From Mesorhizobium sp. LSJC280B00 (GTDB taxonomy: Bacteria; Pseudomonadota; Alphaproteobacteria; Rhizobiales; Rhizobiaceae), in contig NZ_AYVL01000014.1 in NCBI RefSeq assembly GCF_000502835.1, positions 27,533-91,532 of the forward strand: a DNA stretch of 64,000 nucleotides. Reading direction: 5' to 3'. Below are positions 51,554 through 60,447 of the stretch, in pieces. Every line of letters begins with the position of its first letter. Within the stretch, counting starts at the first letter, position 1. A program made the translations under genes and the position numbers. The notes below the pieces were generated by a model that was not told the DNA's origin, ran no database searches, and worked only from the letters and a program-made list of their open reading frames with translations.

Positions 51554-52402
51554 CTACTCTCCCGCCAGCCAGTCCAGCGTCCAATGCGACGGCTGCTCAA
51601 GTGCAAGCAGCCGGTGCAGCGCCGGCAGCAGCGTCCGTAACTCGCCTTCCAGCGTGAAGGGCGGATTGACCACCACCATGCCGCAGCCGTCGAGGCTCGG
51701 CTCGACGGCGTCCGGCCTGATCTCAAAACCGATGTCGAGCAGCTTCGAAATGCCCGTCTGCTTCAGCGCCTTGCGGAAGGCGGCGACCGCCCTGCGGTCC
51801 TTGAGCGGATACCACAGCGCGTAAATCCCTCCTGGCCAGCGCCGATGGGCTATTTGCAGCCCGTCGACCAAGCGACCGAACTCGCCCCCTTCCTCGAAAG
51901 GCGGATCGATGAGCACGAGGCCGCGCTTTTCCTTTGGCGGCAGATGCGCGCCGAGCGCCAGCCAGCCGTCGAGCTCGATCACCCGGGTCTGGAAGTCACC
52001 GTCGAACAGCGCCTTCAGCCTGACGACATCCTTAGGGTGCAGTTCGACTGCCGACAGCCGGTCCTGCTTGCGCATCAGGTGCCGGGCGATCAGCGGCGAA
52101 CCCGGGTATTTTTTCACGCCGCCGTCCGGATTGAGCGAATTTACGGCTTCAAGATACGGTGACAGCAGTGCCGCCGCCGGAGCATCGAGGGCCGCATCGA
52201 CGAGCCGGCCGATGCCGCCTTGCCATTCGCCGGTCTTTTGCGCTTCGGTCGAGGACAGATCGTAGCGGCCGATCCCGGCATGGGTGTCGATGACCCGAAA
52301 CGCCTTGTCCTTCTGCTTCAGATATTCGATCAGCCGACTGAGCACGACATGCTTGACGACATCGGCGAAGTTCCCGGCATGGTAGGCGTGGCGATAGTTC
52401 AA
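51554..52402 (-). CDS. rlmJ: 23S rRNA (adenine(2030)-N6)-methyltransferase
   Basis: The product is 282 aa. The N-terminal MNYRHAYHAGNFADVVKHVVL is the RlmJ signature. ALDAPAAALLSPYLEA...YPGSPLIARHLMR.QDRL holds the SAM-binding region and LIDPPFEEGGEF the catalytic DPPF motif. It methylates A2030 of 23S rRNA. The conserved N-terminus fixes the start at a TTG codon, which overlaps the upstream gene's stop (TTGA), so translation is probably coupled to it. Confidence 0.93.
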   Translation of the reverse strand: MNYRHAYHAGNFADVVKHVVLSRLIEYLKQKDKAFRVIDTHAGIGRYDLSSTEAQKTGEWQGGIGRLVDAALDAPAAALLSPYLEAVNSLNPDGGVKKYPGSPLIARHLMRKQDRLSAVELHPKDVVRLKALFDGDFQTRVIELDGWLALGAHLPPKEKRGLVLIDPPFEEGGEFGRLVDGLQIAHRRWPGGIYALWYPLKDRRAVAAFRKALKQTGISKLLDIGFEIRPDAVEPSLDGCGMVVVNPPFTLEGELRTLLPALHRLLALEQPSHWTLDWLAGE

Positions 52403-53010
52403 TTGGAGCCCCTGCCCCAGCGCGGCGGTGGCGGCTGCGAGTTTGGATTTTCCGGCCGGCGGCCGCCGAAACGGAATGCCAGCACCAGCCCGACCAGGCC
52501 GGCCGCCATCAGGGAAAAACCGACCGGGCGCGCCCGGCGGTCGACCTCGCCGGCACCCGAGCGCAGGACGAGATCGACGGCCCGCATCGGAATGCCTTCG
52601 GCGTCGCCCGGACCGACGGTGAAGATGTAGGAACCAGGGGTAACGGTCGGGATCAGGCCGGCCTCGTCGCGAAAGATCCTGTCCGGCAGTTGCGGGCTGA
52701 CCTGGCGCGGATTGTCGGAGTGATTGAACTGCAGCGTCGAGGCGAGCACCGTCCTGCCGCCGGTGGCGGCAGTGAGGGTCAACACAGTGCGCTGCTGCGA
52801 GACGATGCGCTCGGCTCTCGCCGTAAGGTCGACCAGCACGCGTAGCGGCCCGTCGCGTGCGCTCAGGGGCACGGTCACCGGCTTGAACCGGCCCTGGTCG
52901 TAAACCCGCCAGGTGCCGATCTCACGGCCGGAGAAATTGGTCATCGCCCAGGGATAGACGACGCCGATGCCGGTACCGATGAGCAGTATCAGGGCGAACA
53001 GGGAGCGCAT
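52399..53010 (-). CDS. Membrane-anchored protein of unknown function
   Basis: The product is 203 aa. An N-terminal membrane segment (about residues 3-22), a periplasmic beta-rich region (about 25-165) and a second membrane segment near the C-terminus (LMAAGLVGLVLAFRF) are followed by a Pro-rich cytoplasmic tail. No family is recognised. The ATG at 53010 is 4 bp after the TetR gene's stop, and its own stop overlaps the rlmJ start, so it is part of a three-gene unit. Confidence 0.65.
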   Translation of the reverse strand: MRSLFALILLIGTGIGVVYPWAMTNFSGREIGTWRVYDQGRFKPVTVPLSARDGPLRVLVDLTARAERIVSQQRTVLTLTAATGGRTVLASTLQFNHSDNPRQVSPQLPDRIFRDEAGLIPTVTPGSYIFTVGPGDAEGIPMRAVDLVLRSGAGEVDRRARPVGFSLMAAGLVGLVLAFRFGGRRPENPNSQPPPPRWGRGSN

Positions 53011-53014
53011 AACG

Positions 53015-53686
53015 TCAAGACCCGGTGTTCGGCGCGCTGGCGCAGTCGCGGGCGTTCTCCATTTCGTCCAGGAGCATGTCAAGGCCGAGATCAAACGTCC
53101 GGTCGAATTCGGCGGTGCCGAAATAACGCCCGGCCGCAGCTATTTTTGGAAAATCCTGCGCCAGTTGCTCGTCGCTGACGATGGTCACGGCCGAAGGCCC
53201 CTTTGCATAGCCGGCAGTCTCGTCGAGGATGGCACCCATCAGATAATAGCCGGTGGTGCGGAACAGCCGCGCGCCCAGTTCCGGTCCGAAGCCGCCGGCC
53301 TCGAACACGCCAAGGATGCCGTTCAGCCAAGTGAGACAGGTAGGCGAATTCATCCGGTAGGTTACAAGGAACGTGGCAAAGGCCGGGTGCTCACGCGCGA
53401 CGCGGCGGAAATCCTGCACGGCAATGCGTAACCTTTGTCGCCAAGGGAGGTCCGCGTCGGGCATTTCGAGGGAGCCGATCAGCCGATCCACCAAGGCTTC
53501 GAAGAGATGCGCCACCGAAGGAAAGTGGTGATAGATGCTCATCGCCTCGCAGCCGAGTTCTGCCGCCAGCTTGCGCATCGAAAACCCGGCGAGGCCCTCG
53601 CTCTCGATAACCTTCAAAGCCGCATCCTCGATCATCTCGCGAGACAGCCGGCCGCGCAGTCGCTTTTTTTTGATCGATGTGTCCAT
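53015..53686 (-). CDS. TetR-family transcriptional regulator
   Basis: The product is 223 aa from ATG 53686. The N-terminal HTH (about residues 10-60) includes LSREMIEDAALKVIESEGLAGFSMRKLAAELGCEAMSIYHHFPS, and the C-terminal domain is of the TetR_C type (LFRTTGYYLMGAILDETAGYAKG). It is divergent from an AhpD-like gene, with twin CTTAC-N3-GTAAG palindromes just upstream of its start that are probably its operators. Further upstream in-frame starts exist but would lie within the operators. Confidence 0.87.
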   Translation of the reverse strand: MDTSIKKKRLRGRLSREMIEDAALKVIESEGLAGFSMRKLAAELGCEAMSIYHHFPSVAHLFEALVDRLIGSLEMPDADLPWRQRLRIAVQDFRRVAREHPAFATFLVTYRMNSPTCLTWLNGILGVFEAGGFGPELGARLFRTTGYYLMGAILDETAGYAKGPSAVTIVSDEQLAQDFPKIAAAGRYFGTAEFDRTFDLGLDMLLDEMENARDCASAPNTGS

Positions 53687-54188
53687 GGTGCCGCTTGACA
53701 ACTTACGCTGTAAGGTTAATTTTGACATTACCTTACACCGTAAGGCAAACAAACGCCAGAGGCGCCGCGCCTGCCTGCTCGCCGCCACCTGTGTGCTGAC
53801 CCTGGCTGCAGCTCCTTCTTATGCCGATGAGTATGACGCGACCGTCAAGGACATCCAGTCGACCATGGGCGGGGTGCCCGGTTTCGTAAAGCAGTTCCCG
53901 AAAGCCGGTCTGCCCGGTGCATGGGCCGAGGTCAAGGCCATCCAGCTCAGCGACAAGACGGCGCTGCCGCCGAAGGTCAAGTCGCTGATCTCGCTGGCGG
54001 TGGCGGCGCAAATCCCGTGCAACTACTGTATCTGGTCGGACACGCAGGACGCCAAGCGCGCCGGCGCCACCGACGAGGAGATCCAGGAGGCGGTCGCCGT
54101 TTCAGCGCTAACCCGCCATTGGAGCACCATCTTCAACGGCATGCAGGTCGATTTCGATACGTTCAGGAAGGAGATGGGCGGGCAGTAA
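53685..54188 (+). CDS. Secreted carboxymuconolactone-decarboxylase (AhpD-like) family protein
   Basis: The mature region has a signal-peptide-like segment (RRRACLLAATCVLTLAAAPSYA-DEYD) and an AhpD-type domain with PCNYCIWSD: the CxxC pair is present, but the His four residues after the second Cys in AhpD is an Asp here. AhpD enzymes reduce peroxides through the CxxC; the role in the periplasm is unknown. The start is unclear: the nearest in-frame ATG is at 53685, overlapping the TetR start and preceding the operators; no ATG, GTG or TTG lies between them and the signal peptide. Confidence 0.7.
   Translation: MVPLDNLRCKVNFDITLHRKANKRQRRRACLLAATCVLTLAAAPSYADEYDATVKDIQSTMGGVPGFVKQFPKAGLPGAWAEVKAIQLSDKTALPPKVKSLISLAVAAQIPCNYCIWSDTQDAKRAGATDEEIQEAVAVSALTRHWSTIFNGMQVDFDTFRKEMGGQ
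53702..53745. promoter_or_regulatory. Twin operators of the TetR regulator and a -35 box
   Basis: CTTAC-GCT-GTAAG (53702-53714) and CCTTAC-ACC-GTAAGG (53731-53745) are perfect inverted repeats whose centres are exactly 30 bp apart, about three helical turns. A perfect TTGACA (53722-53727) lies between them, pointing to the AhpD-like gene. The sites flank the start of both divergent genes, so binding should block both. Confidence 0.72.
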
Positions 54189-54215
54189 TGCTTTCGTTAT
54201 TAGAGCGGGACGCGT

Positions 54216-55142
54216 TCAGACTGAATTAGCCTTCCCGCTCCGACTGTTTGTGTGATCCGCCAGCACCTCATTGATGACCCGCCACGATTTTTCCGCCTCG
54301 CGCTGGTTGCCGTCATGTCCCGAAGCGACGATCAGCGCCTTCCACAACGCCCAGCCCCGTGCGCGCGCCCAGCTGTGCTCGTCAAGGGCAATGGCGTCGC
54401 GGAACGCCTGACGGCTCTCGCCGTAAAATTCCGTCCACGCGATCACCAGATCACAGGCAGGATCGCCGATAGCCGAACTACCGAAATCGACGACCGCGTA
54501 GAGCTTGCCATCTTCGACGAGCAGATTGCCCGAGGCGACGTCGCCATGGACCCAGACCGGCGGCCCTTGCCATCGCGAGGCAAGGGCCGTCGCCCACACG
54601 GCCTCGGCGGCGGCCTTGTCGATGCGGCCGCCGAGCGCCGAGAGCGCGGCTCGGGTCTCGGCGTCGTAGACCGAAAGCCGGCCACCGCGGTGGAAATTAT
54701 GCTGCCCTGCCGGTGGCCCATCGGCAGCGTCGATCCGGTAGAGCGCAACCAGAAAGCCGGCCAGCGAACGGGCGAACTCGGTAAGATCGGCAATCAGTCC
54801 ACCAGCCGCCGGTCTGCCGCCAAGCCAGCGATAGACGGACCAAGGCCATGGATAGCCTTCCCCGGGCGCGCCTTTGGCCAGCGGCACGGGTATCGGCAGA
54901 GGCAGGTGAGGCGCCAGGCGGGGCAGCCAGCGATGCTCCTTCTCGACCTGGGCGACATAGGCGGCAGCGCTCGGCAGCCGCACCGACATGCTGTCGCCCA
55001 GCCGGTACGTGCGGTTGTCCCAGCCGCCAGGCTCGACCGTCTCTACCGGCAGGTCCGCCCATTTGGGGAACTGCGCGGCAATCAGCCGGCGAACAAGTGC
55101 GGCATCTATCGGCATGCCTGGCGTTCGTTCATCGGGCGGCAT
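54216..55142 (-). CDS. Aminoglycoside phosphotransferase (APH)-family kinase
   Basis: The product is 308 aa. The catalytic loop VHGDVASGNLLV (HGD...N) and the metal-binding VVDFGSSAIGDPACDL (DFG) are typical of the APH/choline kinase fold. VEPGGWDNRTYRLGDSMSVRLPSAAAYV is the N-lobe with its nucleotide-binding loop. The substrate is unknown; many such kinases are not drug-resistance enzymes. A shorter start at 55115 is possible. Confidence 0.88.
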   Translation of the reverse strand: MPPDERTPGMPIDAALVRRLIAAQFPKWADLPVETVEPGGWDNRTYRLGDSMSVRLPSAAAYVAQVEKEHRWLPRLAPHLPLPIPVPLAKGAPGEGYPWPWSVYRWLGGRPAAGGLIADLTEFARSLAGFLVALYRIDAADGPPAGQHNFHRGGRLSVYDAETRAALSALGGRIDKAAAEAVWATALASRWQGPPVWVHGDVASGNLLVEDGKLYAVVDFGSSAIGDPACDLVIAWTEFYGESRQAFRDAIALDEHSWARARGWALWKALIVASGHDGNQREAEKSWRVINEVLADHTNSRSGKANSV

Positions 55143-55233
55143 CGAGCTTGCTCCGGTCTTCTGAATAGCCGGCGGTCCATCTTTTTGTCATCGCACTCTT
55201 GCGGCGCCAGTGATTCCCTTGCCGGCAAATTCT

Positions 55234-55683
55234 CTAAGCCTTGCGTTCCCAGCGCCGGTCAGGCGTTTGCTGCCAGTAGGTCACGGTGTGGCCGGCCTCC
55301 TTCATTGTCTTCCAATGCGTGCGTGCCGCCTCTAGCTGGGCTGCATCGTGGCCGTCGAACAGGAACACGGCGCGCTGGTAGCCGCCAAGCTCCGGCGGCA
55401 CCGCCCCATCGACCAGGAAGCGTATCTGCGCCTGGTTCGGATTGTCGGGGCCGACGGTCAGAACCACCGGCTGCTCGGCGGGATGGGCTTCGCGATCCGT
55501 CGCGTGGGCCAGGAACGAATCGTCCCGGAAAGTCCACAGATGCTGGTCCAGCGCGTCGCGCCGTTCCTCGGTGCCGGTCTGCACCACGGCGCGCCAACCG
55601 CGATCGACACTGCGCTCCAGGAGGCCGGGCAGCGCATCCTCCAGCGTCGATTCGGTCAGGTGATAAAACAGAATCTCGGCCAT
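55234..55683 (-). CDS. holC: DNA polymerase III subunit chi
   Basis: The product is 149 aa. LFYHLTESTLEDALPGLLERSVDRGWRAVVQ, the central LDQHLWTFRDDSFLAHA and VVLTVGPDNPNQAQIRFLVDG match HolC. Chi links the clamp loader to single-stranded DNA-binding protein. It lies 38 bp after pepA on the same strand, a neighbourhood common in proteobacteria. Confidence 0.93.
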   Translation of the reverse strand: MAEILFYHLTESTLEDALPGLLERSVDRGWRAVVQTGTEERRDALDQHLWTFRDDSFLAHATDREAHPAEQPVVLTVGPDNPNQAQIRFLVDGAVPPELGGYQRAVFLFDGHDAAQLEAARTHWKTMKEAGHTVTYWQQTPDRRWERKA

Positions 55684-55721
55684 GCGTTCAGTCTACATTG
55701 TCGGAGTCCCGCCCCAGCCGC

Positions 55722-57218
55722 TCATTGCTCGTAATGATCGCGCACCAGCCGGTCGAGCAGCCTGACGCCGAAGCCGGAAGCCCATGACTGGTTGATCTCG
55801 TTGGAAGGCGCGCCCATCGCGGTGCCGGCGATGTCGAGATGCGCCCAGGGCGTGTCCTTGACGAAGCGCTGCAGGAACTGCGCGGCGATGATGGCGCCGC
55901 CATGGCGGCCGCCGATGTTCTTCATGTCAGCATTCTTGGAATCGATCAGCTTGTCGTATTCGGCGCCGAGCGGCATGCGCCACACCCGCTCCTGCGTCGC
56001 CTGTCCGGCCGCCGTCAGCCGGTCCGCCAACTCGTCATTGTTGGAGAACAGGCCGGCATAATACTGGCCGAGCGCGACCATGATGGCGCCGGTCAGCGTC
56101 GCCAGATTGATCATGAATTTCGGCTGGAAGCGGTCGTTGCAGTACCAGAGCGCATCGGCCAGCACCAGGCGGCCCTCGGCGTCGGTATTGAGCACTTCGA
56201 TAGTCTGGCCCGACATCGAGGTGACAATGTCGCCCGGTCGCTGAGCGTGGCCGTCGACGGCGTTTTCAACCAGCCCGACAATGCCGACGACATTGACCTT
56301 CGCCTTGCGCGCGGCCAGCGCGTGCATCAGCCCGGTGACGGCAGCAGCGCCGCCCATGTCGCCCTTCATGTCCTCCATGCCCGACGCCGGCTTGATCGAA
56401 TTGCCGCCGGTGTCGAAGGTGACACCCTTGCCGACGAAGGCGACCGGGCTTTCCTTGGCCTTGCCGCCGTCCCACCGCATGACCGCGATGCGGGCGCCAC
56501 GCGGCGAACCCTGCGCTACGCCCAGCAGCGAACCCATGCCGAGCTTCTTCATCTCCTTCTCGGCCAGGATCTCGACCGTGACGCCGAGCGCCTCCAGTTC
56601 GGCGATGCGGGCGGCGAATTCCACCGGTCCCAAAACATTGGCCGGTTCATTGACCAAATCGCGCGCCAGCAAGACGCCGTCGATCACCGCCGCTTCATCG
56701 GCGAAGGCCTTCTTTGCAGCTGCCGGATCGGCGGTGTGAATAGTCACCTTGACCGGCTTTTTTGGCTCGCGCTTGTCGTCACCATTGTTCTTTTTGGTCT
56801 TGTACTTGTCGAAGGAATAGCTGCGCAGCAGGATGCCCGCTGCAAGCTGAACGGCTTGCCTGCCGCTGACGGCCGCACCGGGAAGATCGAGCACGACGGC
56901 CACTTCGGTTGCCTTGCGAAAGGACGCGGCAATCGTGCCGCCAAGCTTCAGCCAGGCGTAATCATCGAGATTGGAGCCCTTGCCGGCACCGACCGCCACG
57001 AGCCGCTCGAGCGATGTCCCTTCCGGTGCCAGCACTTCGACCAGGCTGGCGAATTTGCCGGTGAAGTCGGCGACCGGAAAAGCCCGCTCGAGGGTCTTTG
57101 CCGGATCGCAAGCCCTGGCGGCATCGCTGAGGCCGCCCTCGTCGGCCACCAGAACGAAAACGCTTCCTTTTTTGGGCGCGGCGAATTTGGCAAAGGCGAT
57201 CGAGGGTCTCGAATTCAT
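55722..57218 (-). CDS. pepA: Leucyl aminopeptidase (M17)
   Basis: The product is 498 aa, the usual length. The M17 signature [15 protein letters not shown] and the metal-binding [30 protein letters not shown] are present. It is a hexameric two-metal cytosolic aminopeptidase that in some bacteria also binds DNA. The second of two adjacent ATGs (57218) has the better spacing to AGGA. holC follows. Confidence 0.95.
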   Translation of the reverse strand: MNSRPSIAFAKFAAPKKGSVFVLVADEGGLSDAARACDPAKTLERAFPVADFTGKFASLVEVLAPEGTSLERLVAVGAGKGSNLDDYAWLKLGGTIAASFRKATEVAVVLDLPGAAVSGRQAVQLAAGILLRSYSFDKYKTKKNNGDDKREPKKPVKVTIHTADPAAAKKAFADEAAVIDGVLLARDLVNEPANVLGPVEFAARIAELEALGVTVEILAEKEMKKLGMGSLLGVAQGSPRGARIAVMRWDGGKAKESPVAFVGKGVTFDTGGNSIKPASGMEDMKGDMGGAAAVTGLMHALAARKAKVNVVGIVGLVENAVDGHAQRPGDIVTSMSGQTIEVLNTDAEGRLVLADALWYCNDRFQPKFMINLATLTGAIMVALGQYYAGLFSNNDELADRLTAAGQATQERVWRMPLGAEYDKLIDSKNADMKNIGGRHGGAIIAAQFLQRFVKDTPWAHLDIAGTAMGAPSNEINQSWASGFGVRLLDRLVRDHYEQ

Positions 57219-57267
57219 CATGTCCTGCTTTCGGGGAAGTGAGTTGGATTATTGCGAGAAACGTTCG

Positions 57268-57645
57268 TCAGTGAGCGGCGGGTTGAAACAGCTCGATGAC
57301 ATTGCCCGATGGGTCTTCGAGCAGCGTCTGGGAACCGCCGACGCCCGTTATGATATCGTTGCGAAAGACAAGTCCAGCACTCTTGAGGCGCGCAACCTCT
57401 TCTTTCAGGTCCGGCACCACCAACAGGATGCGATTCCAACCTCCCGGCACCGGCTGCCGGCCATCCGGCATCGCCCGTGCACCCGAACTGCCGGGTCCGC
57501 TTAGAAGGAGCCGTAAAGCGCCGCGTGTGACGGAAGCAAAAGCCGGTCGCGCGTCCTGTTCAACAGCGAAGCCCAGATGTCCACAGTAGAAGTCGATCGA
57601 GGCGGCGACATCATCGACCATGTAGCGAATGCTGACTGGCGTCAT
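57268..57645 (-). CDS. VOC (glyoxalase/bleomycin resistance) family protein
   Basis: The product is 125 aa, one vicinal-oxygen-chelate module. MTPVSIRYMVDDVAASIDFYCGHLGF and the C-terminal LLEDPSGNVIELFQPAAH, carrying the metal-ligand Glu, match the family. Function is unknown. The second ATG (57645) is preferred for its spacing to AAGG; an earlier one lies at 57651. Confidence 0.85.
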   Translation of the reverse strand: MTPVSIRYMVDDVAASIDFYCGHLGFAVEQDARPAFASVTRGALRLLLSGPGSSGARAMPDGRQPVPGGWNRILLVVPDLKEEVARLKSAGLVFRNDIITGVGGSQTLLEDPSGNVIELFQPAAH

Positions 57646-57723
57646 GATCATTGACCTTTCGGTTCGAGCACGCTCAACAAGGCGTGTCTATTGCGGGCGG
57701 AACAATCGGCATAGTCCGGCTCA

Positions 57724-58890
57724 TCATCGCTGCTTGACAATCCGCGCCGCTATCGCCCTGGCCTGAATGCGGGCGTTGGCGAAACAACCGCGAATGCTCG
57801 GCCGCATGCCGGTAAACCACAGACCGGGCAATTTCGGATCGGCATCGCCGCCGTTGAAAAGCGGAACGCCCTTGCCGTCGAGAACGCCGAGCTTGCCGAA
57901 CATCTGGTCCAGACCGGTGCGATAGCCGGTCGCCGCAATGACGATATCGGGCGTGATCAACCTGCCGTCATTCAATACGATGCCGTCTGGGGTAAATTCC
58001 CGCAATGGTGGCACCACCACGATCGTGCCTGCCTTTATGGCGCGAACCGCGCCGTCATCGGCTGCGATCGCGGTGTAGTCGGCGCTCAGACGGCTCGCAC
58101 CGCCTATGGGAGCCGGCGGAAGCCCAAATTTCGTCAGGTCGCCGAAAACCAGGCGCTGGGTTGTCGCCATCACCGCATCGGCCAGCCGCACCGGCAAGCT
58201 CGCCATCAACGGTGAAAGCCTGTGGACGGCGACCTTGCCGATGCGTTTCGGCAGCAGCGACGGGCCGTTGCGGGCCGACAGCCAGATGCTTTGGGCATCT
58301 GCATTCGCAAGATGGTTGAGTGCGTCGAACCCCGAATTGCCGGCTCCGACGACCAGCACCTTTTTGCCGACGTAGTCCTTCGCCTCGCCAAAATCGGCCG
58401 AATGGATAATCCGGCCTGCAAAATCCTTCATGCCTTTCCACGCGGGAATAAACGGCTGCCGGTCGCGCCCGGTGGCGACGACGACATGGCGCGCCAGACG
58501 ACGTCCGGAGTTCGTCCGCACGGTCCAGTGATCGCCGTCGAACGTGATCTCTTCAACGGCAACGCCGAATGCGACCGGCAGACCATGCGCCTGGCTGAAA
58601 TCGTTCAGATGGCGAATGACGGCCGATTTATGCGGAAAAGCCGGGGTGCCTGCGGGATAGCCGATGCCGGGCAGCGTCGAGAGATCGCGATGCGTATTGA
58701 GGTGCAGCCGCTGGTGCCGCCGATGCCAGGGTTCGGCAAGCCGGCTCTCCTTTTCCAGGACGAGCGTCGGTACGCCGGCCTTCATCAAGGCGTGGGCGGC
58801 GGCAAGGCCGGCCGCGCCGGCCCCGACCACGATCGCGCCGTCAAAGACGGTTTCCCGACCGGTTTGACTGCGCAATTTTTCCGCTTCCAT
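57724..58890 (-). CDS. FAD/NAD(P)-dependent flavin monooxygenase-like oxidoreductase
   Basis: The product is 388 aa. The FAD-binding GAGAAGLAAAHALMKAGVP and the NADPH-binding VVGAGNSGFDALNHLA motifs are present, as is the FMO-type GRDRQPFIPAWKGMKDFAGRIIHSADF, where flavin monooxygenases carry FxGxxxHxxx(Y/F). ATGYRTGLDQMF is the conserved C-terminal segment. It resembles YucA/CzcO-like monooxygenases. The substrate is unknown. The ATG at 58890 is preferred; the frame is open further upstream. Confidence 0.88.
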   Translation of the reverse strand: MEAEKLRSQTGRETVFDGAIVVGAGAAGLAAAHALMKAGVPTLVLEKESRLAEPWHRRHQRLHLNTHRDLSTLPGIGYPAGTPAFPHKSAVIRHLNDFSQAHGLPVAFGVAVEEITFDGDHWTVRTNSGRRLARHVVVATGRDRQPFIPAWKGMKDFAGRIIHSADFGEAKDYVGKKVLVVGAGNSGFDALNHLANADAQSIWLSARNGPSLLPKRIGKVAVHRLSPLMASLPVRLADAVMATTQRLVFGDLTKFGLPPAPIGGASRLSADYTAIAADDGAVRAIKAGTIVVVPPLREFTPDGIVLNDGRLITPDIVIAATGYRTGLDQMFGKLGVLDGKGVPLFNGGDADPKLPGLWFTGMRPSIRGCFANARIQARAIAARIVKQR

Positions 58891-59244
58891 GCTGGGGCTC
58901 AACAGATCCTGACCCGTCTTATCACGCCGCGGCGGTCGCGACCGGCGCGACATTTGGTCGTTTTGCCGCATTTGACAAGACTTTGGCCGAAATCGCTCCC
59001 ATATGCGATATCGAACCATCCACGATTCGTCGCGGCACGGCCCCGCTTCCCGCCGCAACCTGTTGTTAACCAACAATGTTCGCTCTTTCTTATCCATTGC
59101 CGCCGACACTCCGGCCCAGCGGATTTTGCGATCCGGGACTGAACCCGGATCGAACCGCCAAACTGAGCCAGTTGTGCAGCCGGCGCCGGACGACTACCTT
59201 GTTCCAAGGCATGATGCCGTTCGAAATCGCCGAGAAAAGCCTTC
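58891..59244. other. Divergent promoter region before lptF
   Basis: These 354 bp separate the flavoprotein gene (minus) and lptF (plus). TTGACA occurs at 58972-58977 but no well-spaced -10 follows. No gene is supported; part of the flavoprotein's open frame continues here but has no conserved residues. Confidence 0.45.
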
Positions 59245-60447
59245 ATGAAGGTCGTTGAACGCTACATCATGCGCCGTGCTTTCGCGGTATTCGCGCTGGC
59301 GCTCGTCTGGACGCTGGCGATCGTCTGGACGACTCAGGTGCTCGCCCGCATCGACCTCGTCACCGATAGCGGTCAGTCGGCCCTCACCTTCTTCGAAGTC
59401 GCAGCGCTGATCATCCCGACGATCGTTCCGATCGTCGTGCCGTTCGCCCTGGTGGTCGCGGTCGCCCAGATCCTCAGCGTGATGAATTCGGATTCGGAGC
59501 TGGCCGTCATCAATGCCGCCGGCGCTTCACGCTGGACCATCGTCAGGCCGATCATGCTTCTGGCACTTGCAGCCAGCGTTTTTTCCTTCGCCGTCGACAA
59601 TGGCGTCGACCCTTACGCACGCCAGAAGAACCGCGAGTTGATTGCGTCGTCGCGTGCCGATCTGTTGTCGTTGATCATCCAGGAAGGCACCTTCCGCAAG
59701 ATCGATGACGGCCTGTTCCTGCAGGTTGGCGAACGGCTTCCCGACAACCGTCTCGGCGGCATCTTCGTCGCCGATTCGCGCGAAGAAGGCGTCAATCTCA
59801 TCTACTACGCCAAGACCGGCAGCATCATCGAACGCGGCGACGAGAAGGTGCTGATGATGAATGACGGCGTCATCCATCGCAAAACCATGACCGGCGACCT
59901 CTCGGTGATCCGGTTCACCTCTTACGCCTTCGACTTGTCCGCTTTCATGTCGGCATCATCTGACATCCTGCTTTTGCCGAAGGACCGGACGACCCAGTAT
60001 CTGCTCAATCCCAGTCCGAACGACAAGATGTACCAGCAAAAGCCGAACAGGTACCTGGCCGAGCTCAACCAGCGTTTTTCCGAGTGGTCCTATTCGCTCG
60101 TCTTCGCGCTGATCGCGCTCGCCGTCGCCGGAGACGCACGCTCGCATCGCGAGGCACGTGTGCACCCGCTGATCACGGCAATCGCGATCGCACTGTTCGT
60201 GCGCTGGCTCGGGTTCTTTGCCGCCGGCAAGGCCGACAAGGTGCCGCAATATGCCTATATGGTCTACGGCGTCCCGATCGTGGCATCGGCGATCGCCATC
60301 TGGTTCATCGTGTCCAACCGGACCATGGAACTGCCGGTTGCCTGGGCCGATTGGATAACCAATCTTGCCGGCCGCTTCAGTGACGGCTGGGGCGCCATCA
60401 AGCTCCGTTTTGCCAGGCGTGGCGCATCCGGACAGGGGGCCGGCTGA
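59245..60447 (+). CDS. lptF: LPS export ABC transporter permease LptF
   Basis: The product is 400 aa with three N-terminal and three C-terminal membrane segments around a periplasmic beta-jellyroll (about residues 120-290), the YjgP/YjgQ architecture. VERYIMRRAFAVFALALVWTLAIVW and NSDSELAVINAAGASRW (coupling helix) are typical. With LptG and LptB it extracts lipopolysaccharide from the inner membrane. Its stop overlaps the lptG start by one base (TGATG). Confidence 0.93.
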   Translation: MKVVERYIMRRAFAVFALALVWTLAIVWTTQVLARIDLVTDSGQSALTFFEVAALIIPTIVPIVVPFALVVAVAQILSVMNSDSELAVINAAGASRWTIVRPIMLLALAASVFSFAVDNGVDPYARQKNRELIASSRADLLSLIIQEGTFRKIDDGLFLQVGERLPDNRLGGIFVADSREEGVNLIYYAKTGSIIERGDEKVLMMNDGVIHRKTMTGDLSVIRFTSYAFDLSAFMSASSDILLLPKDRTTQYLLNPSPNDKMYQQKPNRYLAELNQRFSEWSYSLVFALIALAVAGDARSHREARVHPLITAIAIALFVRWLGFFAAGKADKVPQYAYMVYGVPIVASAIAIWFIVSNRTMELPVAWADWITNLAGRFSDGWGAIKLRFARRGASGQGAG

